Shown here: positions 31,915 through 42,663 of the stretch, in pieces | Position numbering within the stretch: the stretch's first letter is position 1 | How the letters are laid out: each line of letters opens with the position of its first letter | Assembly (NCBI GenBank): GCA_051294375.1 | Contig: CM119271.1 | Coordinates: 8,918,120-8,982,119 of the forward strand | DNA length: 64,000 nucleotides | Source of the DNA: Paraspadella gotoi | Taxonomy: Eukaryota > Chaetognatha | Reading direction: 5' to 3' | The notes under the pieces: model-generated | What the model was told of the DNA's origin: nothing | Databases searched by the model: none | Seen by the model: the letters and a program-made list of their open reading frames with translations, nothing else | Made by a program: the position numbers and the translations under genes

Positions 31915-34102
31915 ATGAGTTCGGAAAACCACTGCGATCCCGACGAATGGGAAGAGTACGAGTTGGCCAAAGCCGAGGGGCGCGTCGTTGTCCCTTCCGC
32001 CCGTAGGACTATGATTCCGGAAAAGCCTAACGTCTCACTCAATCTCTGGAACCTCATCAAGAATAGCATAGGTGCGTTAATTTAGTGGATTGTATCAGAG
32101 TTATGAAATTATATGCTGAAGAAGTTTATGCTTATTACGCAGTACTGCACAATTTTTTTTTTTTTTTTTTTTCTGCTCAATTACTGAACACTGAACTGAA
32201 TTACTGAATTACAATTACTGAACACTGTACCATAAATCATTATCATCATCATCATCATCCTAATAATCCTCCAGGCAAAGAATTATCCCGTATCCCGATG
32301 CCGGTCAACTTCAACGAACCTCTCTCCATGCTGCAACGGCTCACCGAGGATCTTGAGTACTCATCGATTCTAGACTTGGCCGCTTCGATGACGGACAGCC
32401 GGGAGCAGTTGGCCGCCGTCGCTGCCTTCACTGGTAATTTTTAACTCATATAACTTAATTACTAATTAACTAATAATCGCCTTTCCCTAATTCCGTCTTT
32501 TATTACCGAAAAGTTTGTCTCAACCCTTCTTTAAAAATCTCAGTGTCGTCATACGCGTCCACAGTCGTTCGAACGACTAAGCCGTTCAATCCTTTGTTGG
32601 GAGAAACCTTTGAAGCCGATCGGATGCACGATCGAGGCTGGAGGTGCATCGCGGAACAGGCGAGTTTGAGAAAAAAACGCGCGGGTGTCTGTCCTTGGCT
32701 TTCCCGGTTTCTGATCGTCAATTTTAGTTTTACATTCCTTATATTTATCAGGTCAGTCATCATCCACCTGCCGTCGCTCAGCATTGTGAATCCGCAGAAT
32801 GGGTGAGTCGCCTTGGATTTTTGCGATAATCTGTTGTTTTTCTCTATGCTATAACTCTTTGTGTCTCTTGCGCAGGTCTTGTGGCAGGAATTCACGATGA
32901 GCTGCAAGTTCCGCGGAAAATACATCTCTGTCGTTCCTCAGGTAAGTTAATCTCGTTGAACAAAAAAGTGACAATCTATTAATCTAGTAATAAATTATTT
33001 ATTCATTTCCCTTTCCAAAAACCCAGGGCATCGCTCACCTCCGCTTCAAGCGAACCGGCAACCACTATACGTGGCGCAAAGTAACGACGACGGTGCACAA
33101 CGTCGTCATCGGGCGCCTCTGGCTGGACCAGTCGGGCGAGATGGACATCTTCAATCACACGACGCGGGACAATTGTCATCTCAAATACGCTCAATACTCT
33201 TACTTTAGTCGCGACACGCCCCACAAGGTGACGGGGGCGGTGACGGACGAGGACGGGCGACGCCACTTCCTCGTCCAAGGCACCTGGGACGATCACATCG
33301 AGACGGCGAGGGTGTTGGACGACGCGGAGGGAGACCCGACCATCGACGAGTGGAGGAGGTTGTGGCGAAAGGAAAACGAGGCGGAGGGAAACGACGCCGA
33401 TGGTGAGACTTGGCGTTGGGGGACAGAACGGGAGTTTTTTTTTTTCGCGTATTTAATATTTGTTGGCGTTAGTTTTTATTTCGCACCCTGCTTTTTTATT
33501 TTTCGCAGACAAATGGAACTCGAAAATGTTCCATTTCAGCCGATTCGCAATCGAAATGAACGATGAGGAAGTGGGCGTGGCGCCGACGGACTCGCGCTTG
33601 CGTCCCGATCAACGCCTAATGGAAAACGGCTTTTGGGACGAAGCCAACGAAGAGAAGATACGGTTGGAGGTGAGCGATACGTGTTATTCTTCTTTGCTAC
33701 CTAAATTAATTATGACGCTGCAGTGATCATTTGTTTTTCATCGCTTAAACACGATTTTTCATTTTTTGTCGATTTATTTATTTATTTATTTATTTATAGT
33801 CACTAAAAATCGCTTCCTTTTTTACCCAATTTGTTTTCTCATTTCTAATCTTTTCTTTTCCCCCTTCACCTTAGGAAAAGCAACGCGCGGCTCGAAAAAA
33901 GCGGATCGAGACGACAGAGGCGACGCCGGAAGCTGCCGCCGGGAGCAACTGCGCTTCGGGATCCGGAGACCACGGATGGACTCCCGTCTGGTTTCGCAAA
34001 GAGGAGGATCCGCTCACCGGAATCCCGGTCCACGTCTATAAGGGCGAATATTGGAGAAGCAAGGCCAGGCAGGACTGGGATCGATGCCCGGATATTTTCT
34101 AG
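31915..34102 (+). CDS. OSBPL2: oxysterol-binding protein-related protein, short form
   Basis: Eight exons, 31915-32071, 32275-32433, 32544-32659, 32752-32802, 32876-32941, 33027-33402, 33509-33669 and 33875-34102, give 437 residues. It is an ORD-only lipid-transfer protein that moves sterols and phosphoinositides between membranes. The family fingerprint EQVSHHPP is created exactly at the exon 3/4 junction. Other hallmarks are the lid region [32 protein letters not shown], and near the end [21 protein letters not shown] followed by KQRAARKKR. No PH domain, ankyrin repeats or membrane anchor precede it, so it corresponds to the short ORP1/ORP2-like class; the symbol is by class, not proven orthology. 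Intron 3 begins GC (gcgagt). AATAAA near 34240 may end the transcript. Confidence 0.93.
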
Positions 34103-34626
34103 CCCGTAGACTTTATCTATTATCTAGACGTTAATATTATTAATATTATTGGGCCTAGGGTTTAGCGTCGCTGTTGCATGTTCGATTCAATATTGATTAT
34201 TGAATTAGCGTCTTGCTATACGCAAAAATACTAAACAATAAATGCGACATCACAGTCCCATTTAAGCAAAAAAATTCATGTACTAATTCTTATATTTTTA
34301 TAAAAACAAAATTTAATTAGTATTTAAGAAAATATTATCTATTGAGAGACGTCGTATATTAGGAATCAAATTAAGATAATCAAATAAAGATATCATTGCT
34401 CTACAGTATTCAGTTTTATAATTAAAATGGTTGGGGACATCTCCTGTTTTCATTCAAGAATCAAGATCCTTAAAAGGAAATCCTTTGCCCAATATTATTG
34501 ACTACGCAACATCTGCGACCATGTTGTTCGGAACTAAGTTTTCTATTTCTGTTAAGTTTTTAACGTTTCCGCCAAACCTTTTTTTGAGTTTGTTTTGTCT
34601 AAAAAACTGTTTTACTTTTTACCCTT

Positions 34627-34835
34627 TTTTTTCCTTTCCTCCCTTTCTCTTTCCCTTTTTCCTTTCCTCCCTTTCTCTTTCCCTTTTTCCTTTCCTCCCT
34701 TTCTCTTTCCCTTTTTCCTTTCCTCCCTTTCTCTTTCCCTTTTTCCTTTCCTCCCTTTCTCTTTCCCTTTTTCCTTTCCTCCCTTTCTCTTTCCCTTTTT
34801 CCTTTCCTCCCTTTCTCTTTCCCTTTTTCCCTCCT
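34627..34835 (+). repeat. 28-bp pyrimidine minisatellite
   Basis: About seven nearly perfect copies of a 28-bp unit of T and C only (CCTTTCCTCCCTTTCTCTTT plus CCCTTTTT). The plus strand is almost all pyrimidine for over 200 nt and the minus strand all purine. Confidence 0.95.
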
Positions 34836-34942
34836 TCCAACTCCATATTTCCATGCTTCTCTTTTCGTACAACCACAAGCGTCGCCAGGGTTTCTAGAGA
34901 ATGATGCTTTTCTTCCCCATGCTTTGCGCTTGAGATTAAACA

Positions 34943-34944
34943 CC

Positions 34945-34996
<52 letters not shown>
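34943..34996 (+). repeat. (CT)n microsatellite
   Basis: Nearly perfect CT dinucleotide tract of about 54 nt with one CCC interruption near the start. Confidence 0.95.
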
Positions 34997-35000
<4 letters not shown>

Positions 35001-36528
35001 CTATTTATATATATTTTAGTGTGACGAAAATTTTTTTTTTCCTTCTCAATAAGTGACCATAACATCCCTAATAGCTACAGTGCCATAACTTATAACTTTA
35101 GTTCAATCGTGACCATGAATTTGTCAACGACTCACCAGTAACTATTATTACCAAGTTTGTACTATGCCACCTTTCTTTTTATTATCATCTTCGTGTGAAA
35201 GTTCATTTTTGTTTATGATTACAAATTCTTTAGTGGGAATTTTTAACCATTCTCGCCTCTTACAATGCCTTACTCCTTACGCACTTTCCCACCCAGTTAC
35301 CGCCGTGGTATTTTGACGTAAGACTTAATGTCACCAGGTTAACAAAAAAATAGTTATTGGTTAATCCTTTATTATTTTTTATTACCGAGTATATTCGTTC
35401 TTTGTTTCGGGTTATTAGTTCCTTAAAACACATACAAGTTATTTTTATAAGTAGTAATTAATTATTCTCCGGGGAGAACCTGACGTTTTGACGGTGAGTT
35501 GCCGTCAGTCCCAGCTTTTCGCGTTTCATATTTGGCTTCGTTATTTCCGGTTTCCTGTTATCGCCTGCTTACCAATTTAGGATAATTGTTATTCTACTTC
35601 CTGTCAGCGCTTTGATTTATCGGTCTGAAACTTTTTCAGTTGTTGTTGAATAGTTATAAAGTTATGCAGGTAATTAAATTTGTCAAGTTTTGAAATAATG
35701 CTCCTAAAATGAAAAAAAATATTTATATAACAACGTTAACTATCGACCCACTTTTGTTATTTTGTTGTATCTATGAGAAAAAGCTTAATTCTCAATCAAA
35801 TGTTACTACGGATCAAAAAAAAGGGATTATAAATTCTTCAACAAACCTCTTGTTCTTTGGAAGAGCATGCATTGTTATCCTTGGTTAAGTTTTGTCGTTT
35901 GGTTATTGCAAAAGATTTACGATTCAAGAATTTATGAATACACCTAACGTGGTTGCTACATCTCCAATTAGGCCTTGAATCACCTTTTGAATTTATGCAT
36001 GAAATGTAAAAAAAATTTTGGACTCTAAACCGAACGAGACAATTGAGAAATATTACTATATGTATTTTGAAAGTTGGTCATATTTTATTTATTTCTTCAT
36101 CACGCCAATGCATTAGCCATAGTAATAATCTCCCTTAATTTTAATTCGACGATTATTAAATAAATTTTAACCAAGCAAATTATTCTCCACAATCGCCTAT
36201 AAAAACAATTTTATCAAGTTTTATGAATTTCATCGAAGAAAAAGTTTCTTATAATTTATAACCGCCTCTAAGGCCGAAAAAGCATGTTTAATTTTTTACT
36301 GGCTTTCTCTCATCCAGGCTGATTTTAGGATGCATTGAGTTTTATTCCTCGGACAGGTTCTCTTCCCCCACCTCGTTATTGTCATTTGATCTTGTGTTCC
36401 AGTTCCAGCGGTTTTCAAAATGGTCGCCCTAAACTTGATAGTGCTAGAGGCTAAAAATACATAAAGGATAAAAAAAACGTCTAATTAAAGCTTCGAAAAC
36501 GGCGATTTCCAACGCGTCCAGGGAAATT

Positions 36529-37148
36529 ATGAACGGGCCGAGATACAGGGCGGGTGGCGGGGACTTGCCCACGGTTTCGGGCTCCGTTCCCCGGCCCATG
36601 GGAGGTAAGGAAAAATGACGATGTAAACTAATTTCCAAATTTTTTCGTCTTATACGACGATTAATCGCCCCATTGTATGCTCAAGGGCAACGTCCCATCA
36701 TCAATCATACAAAGTCAACCTCGTCGATTCCCATGAATTATCGGGCCAATTACAAGCCGCACGGGTTCAGACCCGGTGAGTACCGAGTCGAGAGAGACGG
36801 CGCGAATCGAAAACGAGATGGCTCACCATTTGCCTTTCCTCGACGCAGGTCTGCATGTTCGCACGCGACAGACGTGTCAGTATCGCGGCTCCTGCGCGCG
36901 TTCGCTCATGGTCACTCTTTATCTCGTGACTGTTGGCGTCGTCGCCGGGTTACTCGCTTTCTGGTACATGAGTCTTTGGGTCCCGAACTTGTCCAAAATC
37001 TTCGTTAACGGAACCTACGGGTTGGAGGTAAGGGCCTTCTCGACGTCGCTGCATTAACCTAAGAAGATAAATAATTTAAATTAAGAAAAAAATCTTTCAG
37101 GATGACGAAGAGATGTTTCGATCGCCAAAAATCATTCAACTTGAATGA
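36529..37148 (+). CDS. small single-pass membrane protein, unrecognised
   Basis: Four exons, 36529-36604, 36686-36775, 36849-37027 and 37101-37148, close in phase to 130 residues. The N-terminal ~75 residues are polar and basic with no signal peptide, ending in a Cys-containing HVRTRQTCQYRGSCARS stretch. One strong membrane span follows (LMVTLYLVTVGVVAGLLAFWYMSLW). After it come a potential N-glycosylation site (NGT) and an acidic tail DDEEMFRSPKIIQLE. Basic residues before the span and a glycosylation site after it suggest a type II orientation (N terminus in the cytosol). I do not recognise the family. AATAAA near 37272 could be its polyadenylation signal. Confidence 0.7.
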
Positions 37149-37810
37149 ATTTAAACTTCTTGGATCATGACGCCTATCCCTCCACAGGAAGGGGGTGATA
37201 GATTTCAGAGGGAAAAAAATCGCTGCATTTTCTTTGTTTGGTTTCTTCTGATTTTATGATTACACACCAAAAATAAATATTTTCGCCCTTTTTTCGCGCA
37301 CTTCATTGGATCTCGTCAAACGATGCCTCGTCCTTTTTGCTTCATCATTCCCAACGTGCCTTGTTGCGTTTCACGAAAAAAAAAATGTCTGTGATGTCGT
37401 GACGAATTTCATATTTATTTTGTTTGTTTGCGTTATTATTTTTTATTATTATTCTAGCGACGACGACATTGTCATGTGAGTCAACTACATTTCAAAAAAT
37501 TTTCTTTTTATTTTTTAGTTTCGTTTTATAAGAAAAAAGTATACCTCCCTTATCTAAGGTAGATCTCACTTTTTTCCTATTTCTCACTTTTTATTTTATA
37601 CTTTAAACCAGTTTACATTGCTCCGTTTAATTTTTTCTTTCACCAGCCGAGGTTCTTGCTTTTCTTTAAAAAAAAAAGTAATGGGAGAATTAGCTAACTG
37701 TGCCTCAGTGCCTTTGTCTTCTCGCCGCTTTACTCCTTGACTCTCGCTCGACCCCATCGGTTTTTTGGATGGGATTGTTTCCGTGAAGATTAAAACGGCC
37801 GACGCTCGCG
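37149..37810. other. spacer upstream of the K2P channel gene
   Basis: AT-rich, with no supported gene. AATAAA near 37272 probably ends the upstream transcript. The last ~60 nt become GC-richer toward the channel start codon. Confidence 0.4.
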
Positions 37811-40800
37811 ATGGCTTCCGCGGATCAGGTCGACGACGGCGAGGTAAGGAGAATGGTGGTGGGAGGGAAAAAGGGTGGGGGAGAAGGAAGAGGGGGAAGA
37901 TTAGGAAAAAACTTTTATCCTTTTAGTTTCCATCTTTCCCTCTTTCTCCCTTTCTCCGCCCCCTTCCATAAAAAAGGTCAAAAATTGCGGGCGCCTGTGT
38001 CTCGGCGTCTTTTCGGCCTTTGGCAAACACCTCGCCGTCATCGTCCTCATCGTCGTATACTCATGCGCCGGAGGGAAACTCTTTCAGTTCTTGGAGGAAG
38101 GATCAGAGGAGGAAGCGTGTTGGGCGGGGAAGTACGACGAGACCAAGATACGGATCACCGCGCTCAAGGAAATCTGGCGAGTCTTTTATCTTGCTCGTTT
38201 CAAAATCCACCGATTGATTGGGGATTGCTTGGGATCTGAACGGGCACTTGCTTTTTTTGCAGGACAGCTTGGATCGAAGAAGAAGAAAACATGACGGCGC
38301 TCGTGCTTCGAATGGACAGCGCCATCAAAACCTACAGAGACCAAGTCGTCGACATCGGCGTTGATTTTAACAACGAAGAATGCTCGGACTCTTCTTGGAA
38401 CTGGGCCAGTGAGTTTCTGCCTTTTTCAGGTTGAAAGAAATTGGAAGTTGTTAATGGGTAGGCAGTCACGAATTCTTGGATTCAAATTGAAGGAATAAAA
38501 ATTACAAAAGCGTCAGATATAAAAAAAATTGCAATGTACAATGTGTAGGCTATGGGGTATGGATATAAGGTAACGTCGATGTCGCCTTCCGCTTTTCGTT
38601 TCAAAATTTCCACCTAAACTACTTTTCGAAAAACTTCTATTATCCACTATTCGTATGGTTAAATTTTCATTTACTACAAAAGAAAAAAAAGGGGGGAAAA
38701 TGCCTACGTCGACCTACCCGAACGCGTCGGAGAAGCTGGACAAGGGGTTGTCGGACGAGATCGCCAAAACCCAAGCCGCTTTGAGCTTCATCCGTCGTCC
38801 ACCGTTGACCGTCAAGCTGCTTTCTAAGCCCCCTTTCAAGTTCATCCACGACATCGTCTCGGAGGCGATGAAGACGCTCGAGGCCGTCGCCCGCCGCCTC
38901 TTCACGCCCACCGAGCTCGACCGTAACGCTTTCGACAGTCGAGAGCAGAAGACAGAGTATTTGGATAAGCTGATCAAGTGGATAAGGCGAGGCGGTTGGG
39001 TGAAAGAGAGGGGGTGGGGAATTGATTTGTGTCATGGTGTTGCGTGATATTCGATGAAATTTGCTCTAATCCAGCTATTTGACTGGTTCCGAACTACATG
39101 TCAGCATCCGAAGTATCTTGATGGGCAAAGAGCCCGAGTGCACCAATCAAATGTTGCAGGCCCTCGCCGCGGCCGTCAAGATTGCCGAGGGAGATCCTGA
39201 GAGGTTCTTTATCGACTCGAGTTTATGGAAGTACGATTGAAATGCATTTTAATTGTTGTAACGAATCTCCTCCAAAAGGGGATTAACAGCGGCGGGCTGG
39301 GTTAACGGAAAGGCTCCTCCGCCATCAACAAACGCTGCCAAGTGAGATCACACCGTCGTGACTCGTGTCTCTCTATTTCCCGTTTTATCTCCTCACCCTT
39401 CCCGGTATTTCCCTCATTCGAAAAAGGGAACCGGAAAAGCTTCGCCCATCTCCGAGTCCGCGTCGCAAGCAAGCTTTGTTCGACGTCGACGACGAGGACG
39501 AATCCCCCGATCGGGGCCCGCCCAACATTATCGAGGACAAGCCGGAGGCGGACGCGCCTACCGAGGACTTTCACGTGATCGAAGTGGCCGACGGTAGAGT
39601 CAAGACCAAGCAGCTCAAGTCGGCCATGAGAGCCCCCATATTGGAGGAGGAGGAAGAAGAGCAGGGTCTGGAATATGAAATTGGGAGCGTTGGAAGGGGT
39701 AGTTGGAATTCTCAACTCCGTCTCTCGCCTTTTCGCAGAAACCCACGGCGTTCTCGTCCGGAAGATCCTGGAGATGCGGAAAGGGATCGAAGAGATGGAG
39801 AGGAAGGCTCAGGTTTCGATCTTTGCTTTGACGTCTCGAGCTTTTCTCCCCAAACCTCTGGCTCGATTTTCAGCAAGACTCGCCCTCTGACGAGGGGCCC
39901 GGGGAGAACGTGGCGGCCATGGAACGCCAGCAGAAGGAACGAGAGTTGGTTAGATTGCGTCGGGAAGTCGCGGGCACCAGGAGGAACATACAAACGTTGT
40001 CGGCTTGCGTGACGCCGATGAGCAAGGAAATGGACGAAGTTCAGATCGCCGTCGACATCATGGTGCAGGTGTCCGATGATACCGTTCGTCCGTATCGTAA
40101 TTCCGTTACCGTTTCATTTTTTTTTGCGATTCCGTCACGATCGCATGACGAATTCCGCATTCACTCTTCCCCTAATCGTTATTGTAGCAGATTAATTTGT
40201 AAATTATCTGAAATGAGATTGAGTTCCTCAATCTCTCAGGAACACGCCCAATCTCGCCACCAGAACTCTTTCCTTCGGGATCGCCTCCTGCAAGAGCGGA
40301 TGGCCTCCGAGGAATATTTTTCGCCAATGAAGATGAAGTTGAAGATTCTCCAGGGCGAGATCGACGACCGAATGGAGCAGATCCGGTCGCAGAAGAGAAG
40401 CATCAAGTACAACAACGACAAAATTAACAGGATCATTGAGAAGAGCCTGCAAATCGGCCACGAGTCCAAGTCATAAATGTTTTTCGTCTCCTAAATTTTG
40501 GTCTCACAAACTGCGTCGTATTGTTTTCTAATGTAATTTAAATAAACTCGTAAACAGAATGAGTCGTGACTAACATTATTTTCCCCGTTTGTGAGGTTTA
40601 GCTATTTAGTGATTTGTTAAGTCGTGATAGACTTTAGATAAACATAAGTAGGTAAATATCGCGATGTAACACAAAATTTCTAGTAACTGAAGACCTTTTG
40701 GGTAAAACTAAAATTAAAAAAACATTTCAGCATTTGGGAAATATATATCTATACATATTTATACATACATACATAGTAAGGATAATTTAAAGCCACGAAA

Positions 40801-42663
40801 AATTGCATCTCCCTTCCCAGACGCGGTCCTCTTTTCCGTGACCATTATCAGCACCATTGGTTACGGCCACATTTCGCCGGTCACGTGGGAAGGTCAGATC
40901 GTCTGCATCTGCTACGCCGTCGTCGGCCTTCCTATTTTCGGCGTCTTCCTCTCGTTGCTTGGCGACGCCTTAGCGCATTACTTCCTCAGGGGTTACAAAG
41001 TGGTGCAGGATTTTGTGTGCAGGTGAGTTGATATTGGATGTTGATGTTGGATCTTTCATTGACATTGATCCCCTTTTCTTGGGCGTCAGGCTTTTCCGCA
41101 GCGAATGTTGTCGGTCGAAAAAGCAACAACGAAACGGTTCGATTCGCCGAGATCTCGAACTCGCCTCCCCCAATGCCAAATATCCATTGTCTCCGAGCGA
41201 ACGCCATTACGTGAGAGAATTTAAAAAAAATTATACATATAATTGAACATAAGGTTTTAACTATTTTATCGGATAAACCGAATTCTCTTTCTCCACCATC
41301 GTGTAAGGACTCGACCTCGCCCGACGTCATCTCTCAAAAAATCGGCTGTGATTCGGACGTCACCTCCATAACCCTTCACCAGATTTGGCCAAAGGTCGAC
41401 CCCGTCCCCGGAGATGAGGAGAAGTCGGCGCGGCAAAGTCACGTCAGCCCCGACGCCGCCAGGTAAGTTCAAGGGTTGATTGATTGATTGATTGATTGCT
41501 TTTCTCTCTCTTTTAATTTTTGTGCAGTTCATTTTACGAGCGGTACGGTTCGAGGGAAAGAGACGTTGGGAGAACTAGTTTCGCCGACGAGGTGGCGGAA
41601 AATGAAGAAGAGGAAGAGGAAGTGATCACCGTTCCTCTCACCGTGAGCGTCATCGTGATCGGAGGGTATCTCGGTGGGTGATTTGGCTGTGAGACTTTTA
41701 TGTAATTTGCGTGTTTTTTTTTTGTGTTTTTTTTTTAATCTTACTAGTTACTAGTTACTACCAGTCGCCGCGAATCGACACCGAGTTTTTTTTTCAGACT
41801 GCAATCTTCTCATTCCCTTCACCCAGGCCTCGGCGGGTTAATGTTCGGAGTTTTTGAGGGATGGAGTCCGATGGAAGCCGCGTATTTCAGCTTCATCACC
41901 TTGTCGACGATCGGTTTCGGCGACTTCGTCCCGGGAACCGAAACCGAAGCCCTCGCGGTGAGTGTTGGCCCGACGCCTTTCTCAATGTTCTCGCACCTTT
42001 TTTTTGGTTTTATCGGGACTCTCGTTTCTCGGGAGGTGTGTGTGAACAGATCGGTTTTTAATTCTTTCAACTATTCTTTTAACGATCACTCTAATTATTT
42101 TCATTTTCGTTGGTAAGTGTCCTTTTTTTTTTTTTCTTGGAGATTTAATTTTTTTGACGTTTTATTGATTGGCTGACGTCTTGACGTCGCCTGTCATTAT
42201 CTCATTTTAGTTTGTGAACGTATCTAATTGTACCTAATATATGTCACACGTGTACGTCCCTAGTTTTTCTTTTGTTTCACCGTGAATCGTATACGCAGTG
42301 TTTGTGATGTATTTATGTTCGTGGTGTTACATTCGTTTCGGCCCCCCAGTTAACCAAACTCAAACTCACTGTCACCTTTGGGAACACAATTCTTTTTTTT
42401 TTTTTTTTTGCGAGTTTATATCGTTCATATTGAAATTTCAATTTCAGGGCGAACTAAAGATGTTATGCGCCGCCATTTATATTATGTTCGGAATGGCGCT
42501 TTTGGCCATGTGTTTTAATTTGATGCAGGTAATTTGCTCGGTAATCAATTTGTCATCTTTTTAACTTTAAATTAATTTCTCGTCTAACCGGTTTTATTTT
42601 CAGGACAAAATCGTTCAAAAAGTGCAGTGGATCATCAAGCGATGCAAGCGAAAAAAAGAATAA
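37811..42663 (+). CDS. two-pore-domain potassium channel (K2P)
   Basis: Ten exons, 37811-37843, 37977-38176, 38263-38408, 40821-41022, 41090-41210, 41308-41462, 41528-41673, 41827-41957, 42448-42528 and 42604-42663, give 424 residues. It forms potassium leak channels in the plasma membrane. The full fold is visible: M1 (LAVIVLIVVYSCAGGKLFQF), a ~75-residue extracellular cap, pore 1 with the filter TIGYGH, M2 (IVCICYAVVGLPIFGVFLSL), a long charged loop, M3 (TVSVIVIGGYLGLGGLMFGV), pore 2 with TIGFGD and M4 (LCAAIYIMFGMALLAMCFNL). The loop between M2 and M3 is unusually long (~110 residues) and Ser/Glu-rich. The short tail is basic. Intron 2 starts GC (gcgagt). Intron 3 is 2.4 kb and contains the whole IFT54 gene. 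Subfamily cannot be assigned by eye. Confidence 0.95.
38700..40476 (+). CDS. IFT54: intraflagellar transport protein 54 (TRAF3IP1), nested in K2P intron 3
   Basis: Seven exons, 38700-38986, 39075-39203, 39279-39341, 39427-39665, 39739-39812, 39874-40068 and 40240-40476, give about 407 residues. It is an IFT-B subunit needed to build cilia; its N-terminal calponin-homology domain binds tubulin. The N-terminal ~135 residues match the family: TQAALSFIRRPPLTVKLLSKPPFKFIHDI and GKEPECTNQMLQALAAAVKIA. A short Pro/acidic linker follows, then a C-terminal coiled coil (HGVLVRKILEMRKGIEEMER to KRSIKYNNDKINRIIEKSL). The linker is much shorter than in vertebrates (~690 residues), lacking the long Lys-rich middle. 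The first intron appears to begin GC (gcgagg). The exon 2-3 join (39204-39278) is the least certain. AATAAA at 40541, inside the K2P intron, fits its own transcript end. Confidence 0.9.
40541..40546 (+). promoter_or_regulatory. polyadenylation signal for nested IFT54
   Basis: AATAAA 65 nt after the IFT54 stop and about 280 nt before the next K2P exon. Its position supports IFT54 as a separate transcript and not extra exons of the channel. Confidence 0.55.

Larger units (their letters stand above)
34103..36528. other. 2.4 kb intergenic region
   Basis: Apart from the pyrimidine-rich repeats at 34620-35000 I see only AT-rich sequence. Long open frames across 34430-35065 on both strands are produced by the repeat itself. 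Confidence 0.5.

Noticed and set aside
34595-35065. Long open frames on both strands over the pyrimidine minisatellite
   Set aside because: Several frames of the 28-bp repeat lack stop codons; the predicted Phe/Leu/Ser/Pro or Lys/Glu/Arg repeats are products of the DNA repeat.
38655-38699. Upstream ATG for IFT54 at 38655
   Set aside because: The frame is open, but the extra 15 residues come from an A-rich, non-coding-like stretch; ATG at 38700 is closer to the conserved start of the family.
38409-40820. IFT54 and K2P as one fused gene
   Set aside because: K2P exons 3 and 4 join each other in phase across this interval, IFT54 has its own start, stop and polyadenylation signal, and the protein families are unrelated.
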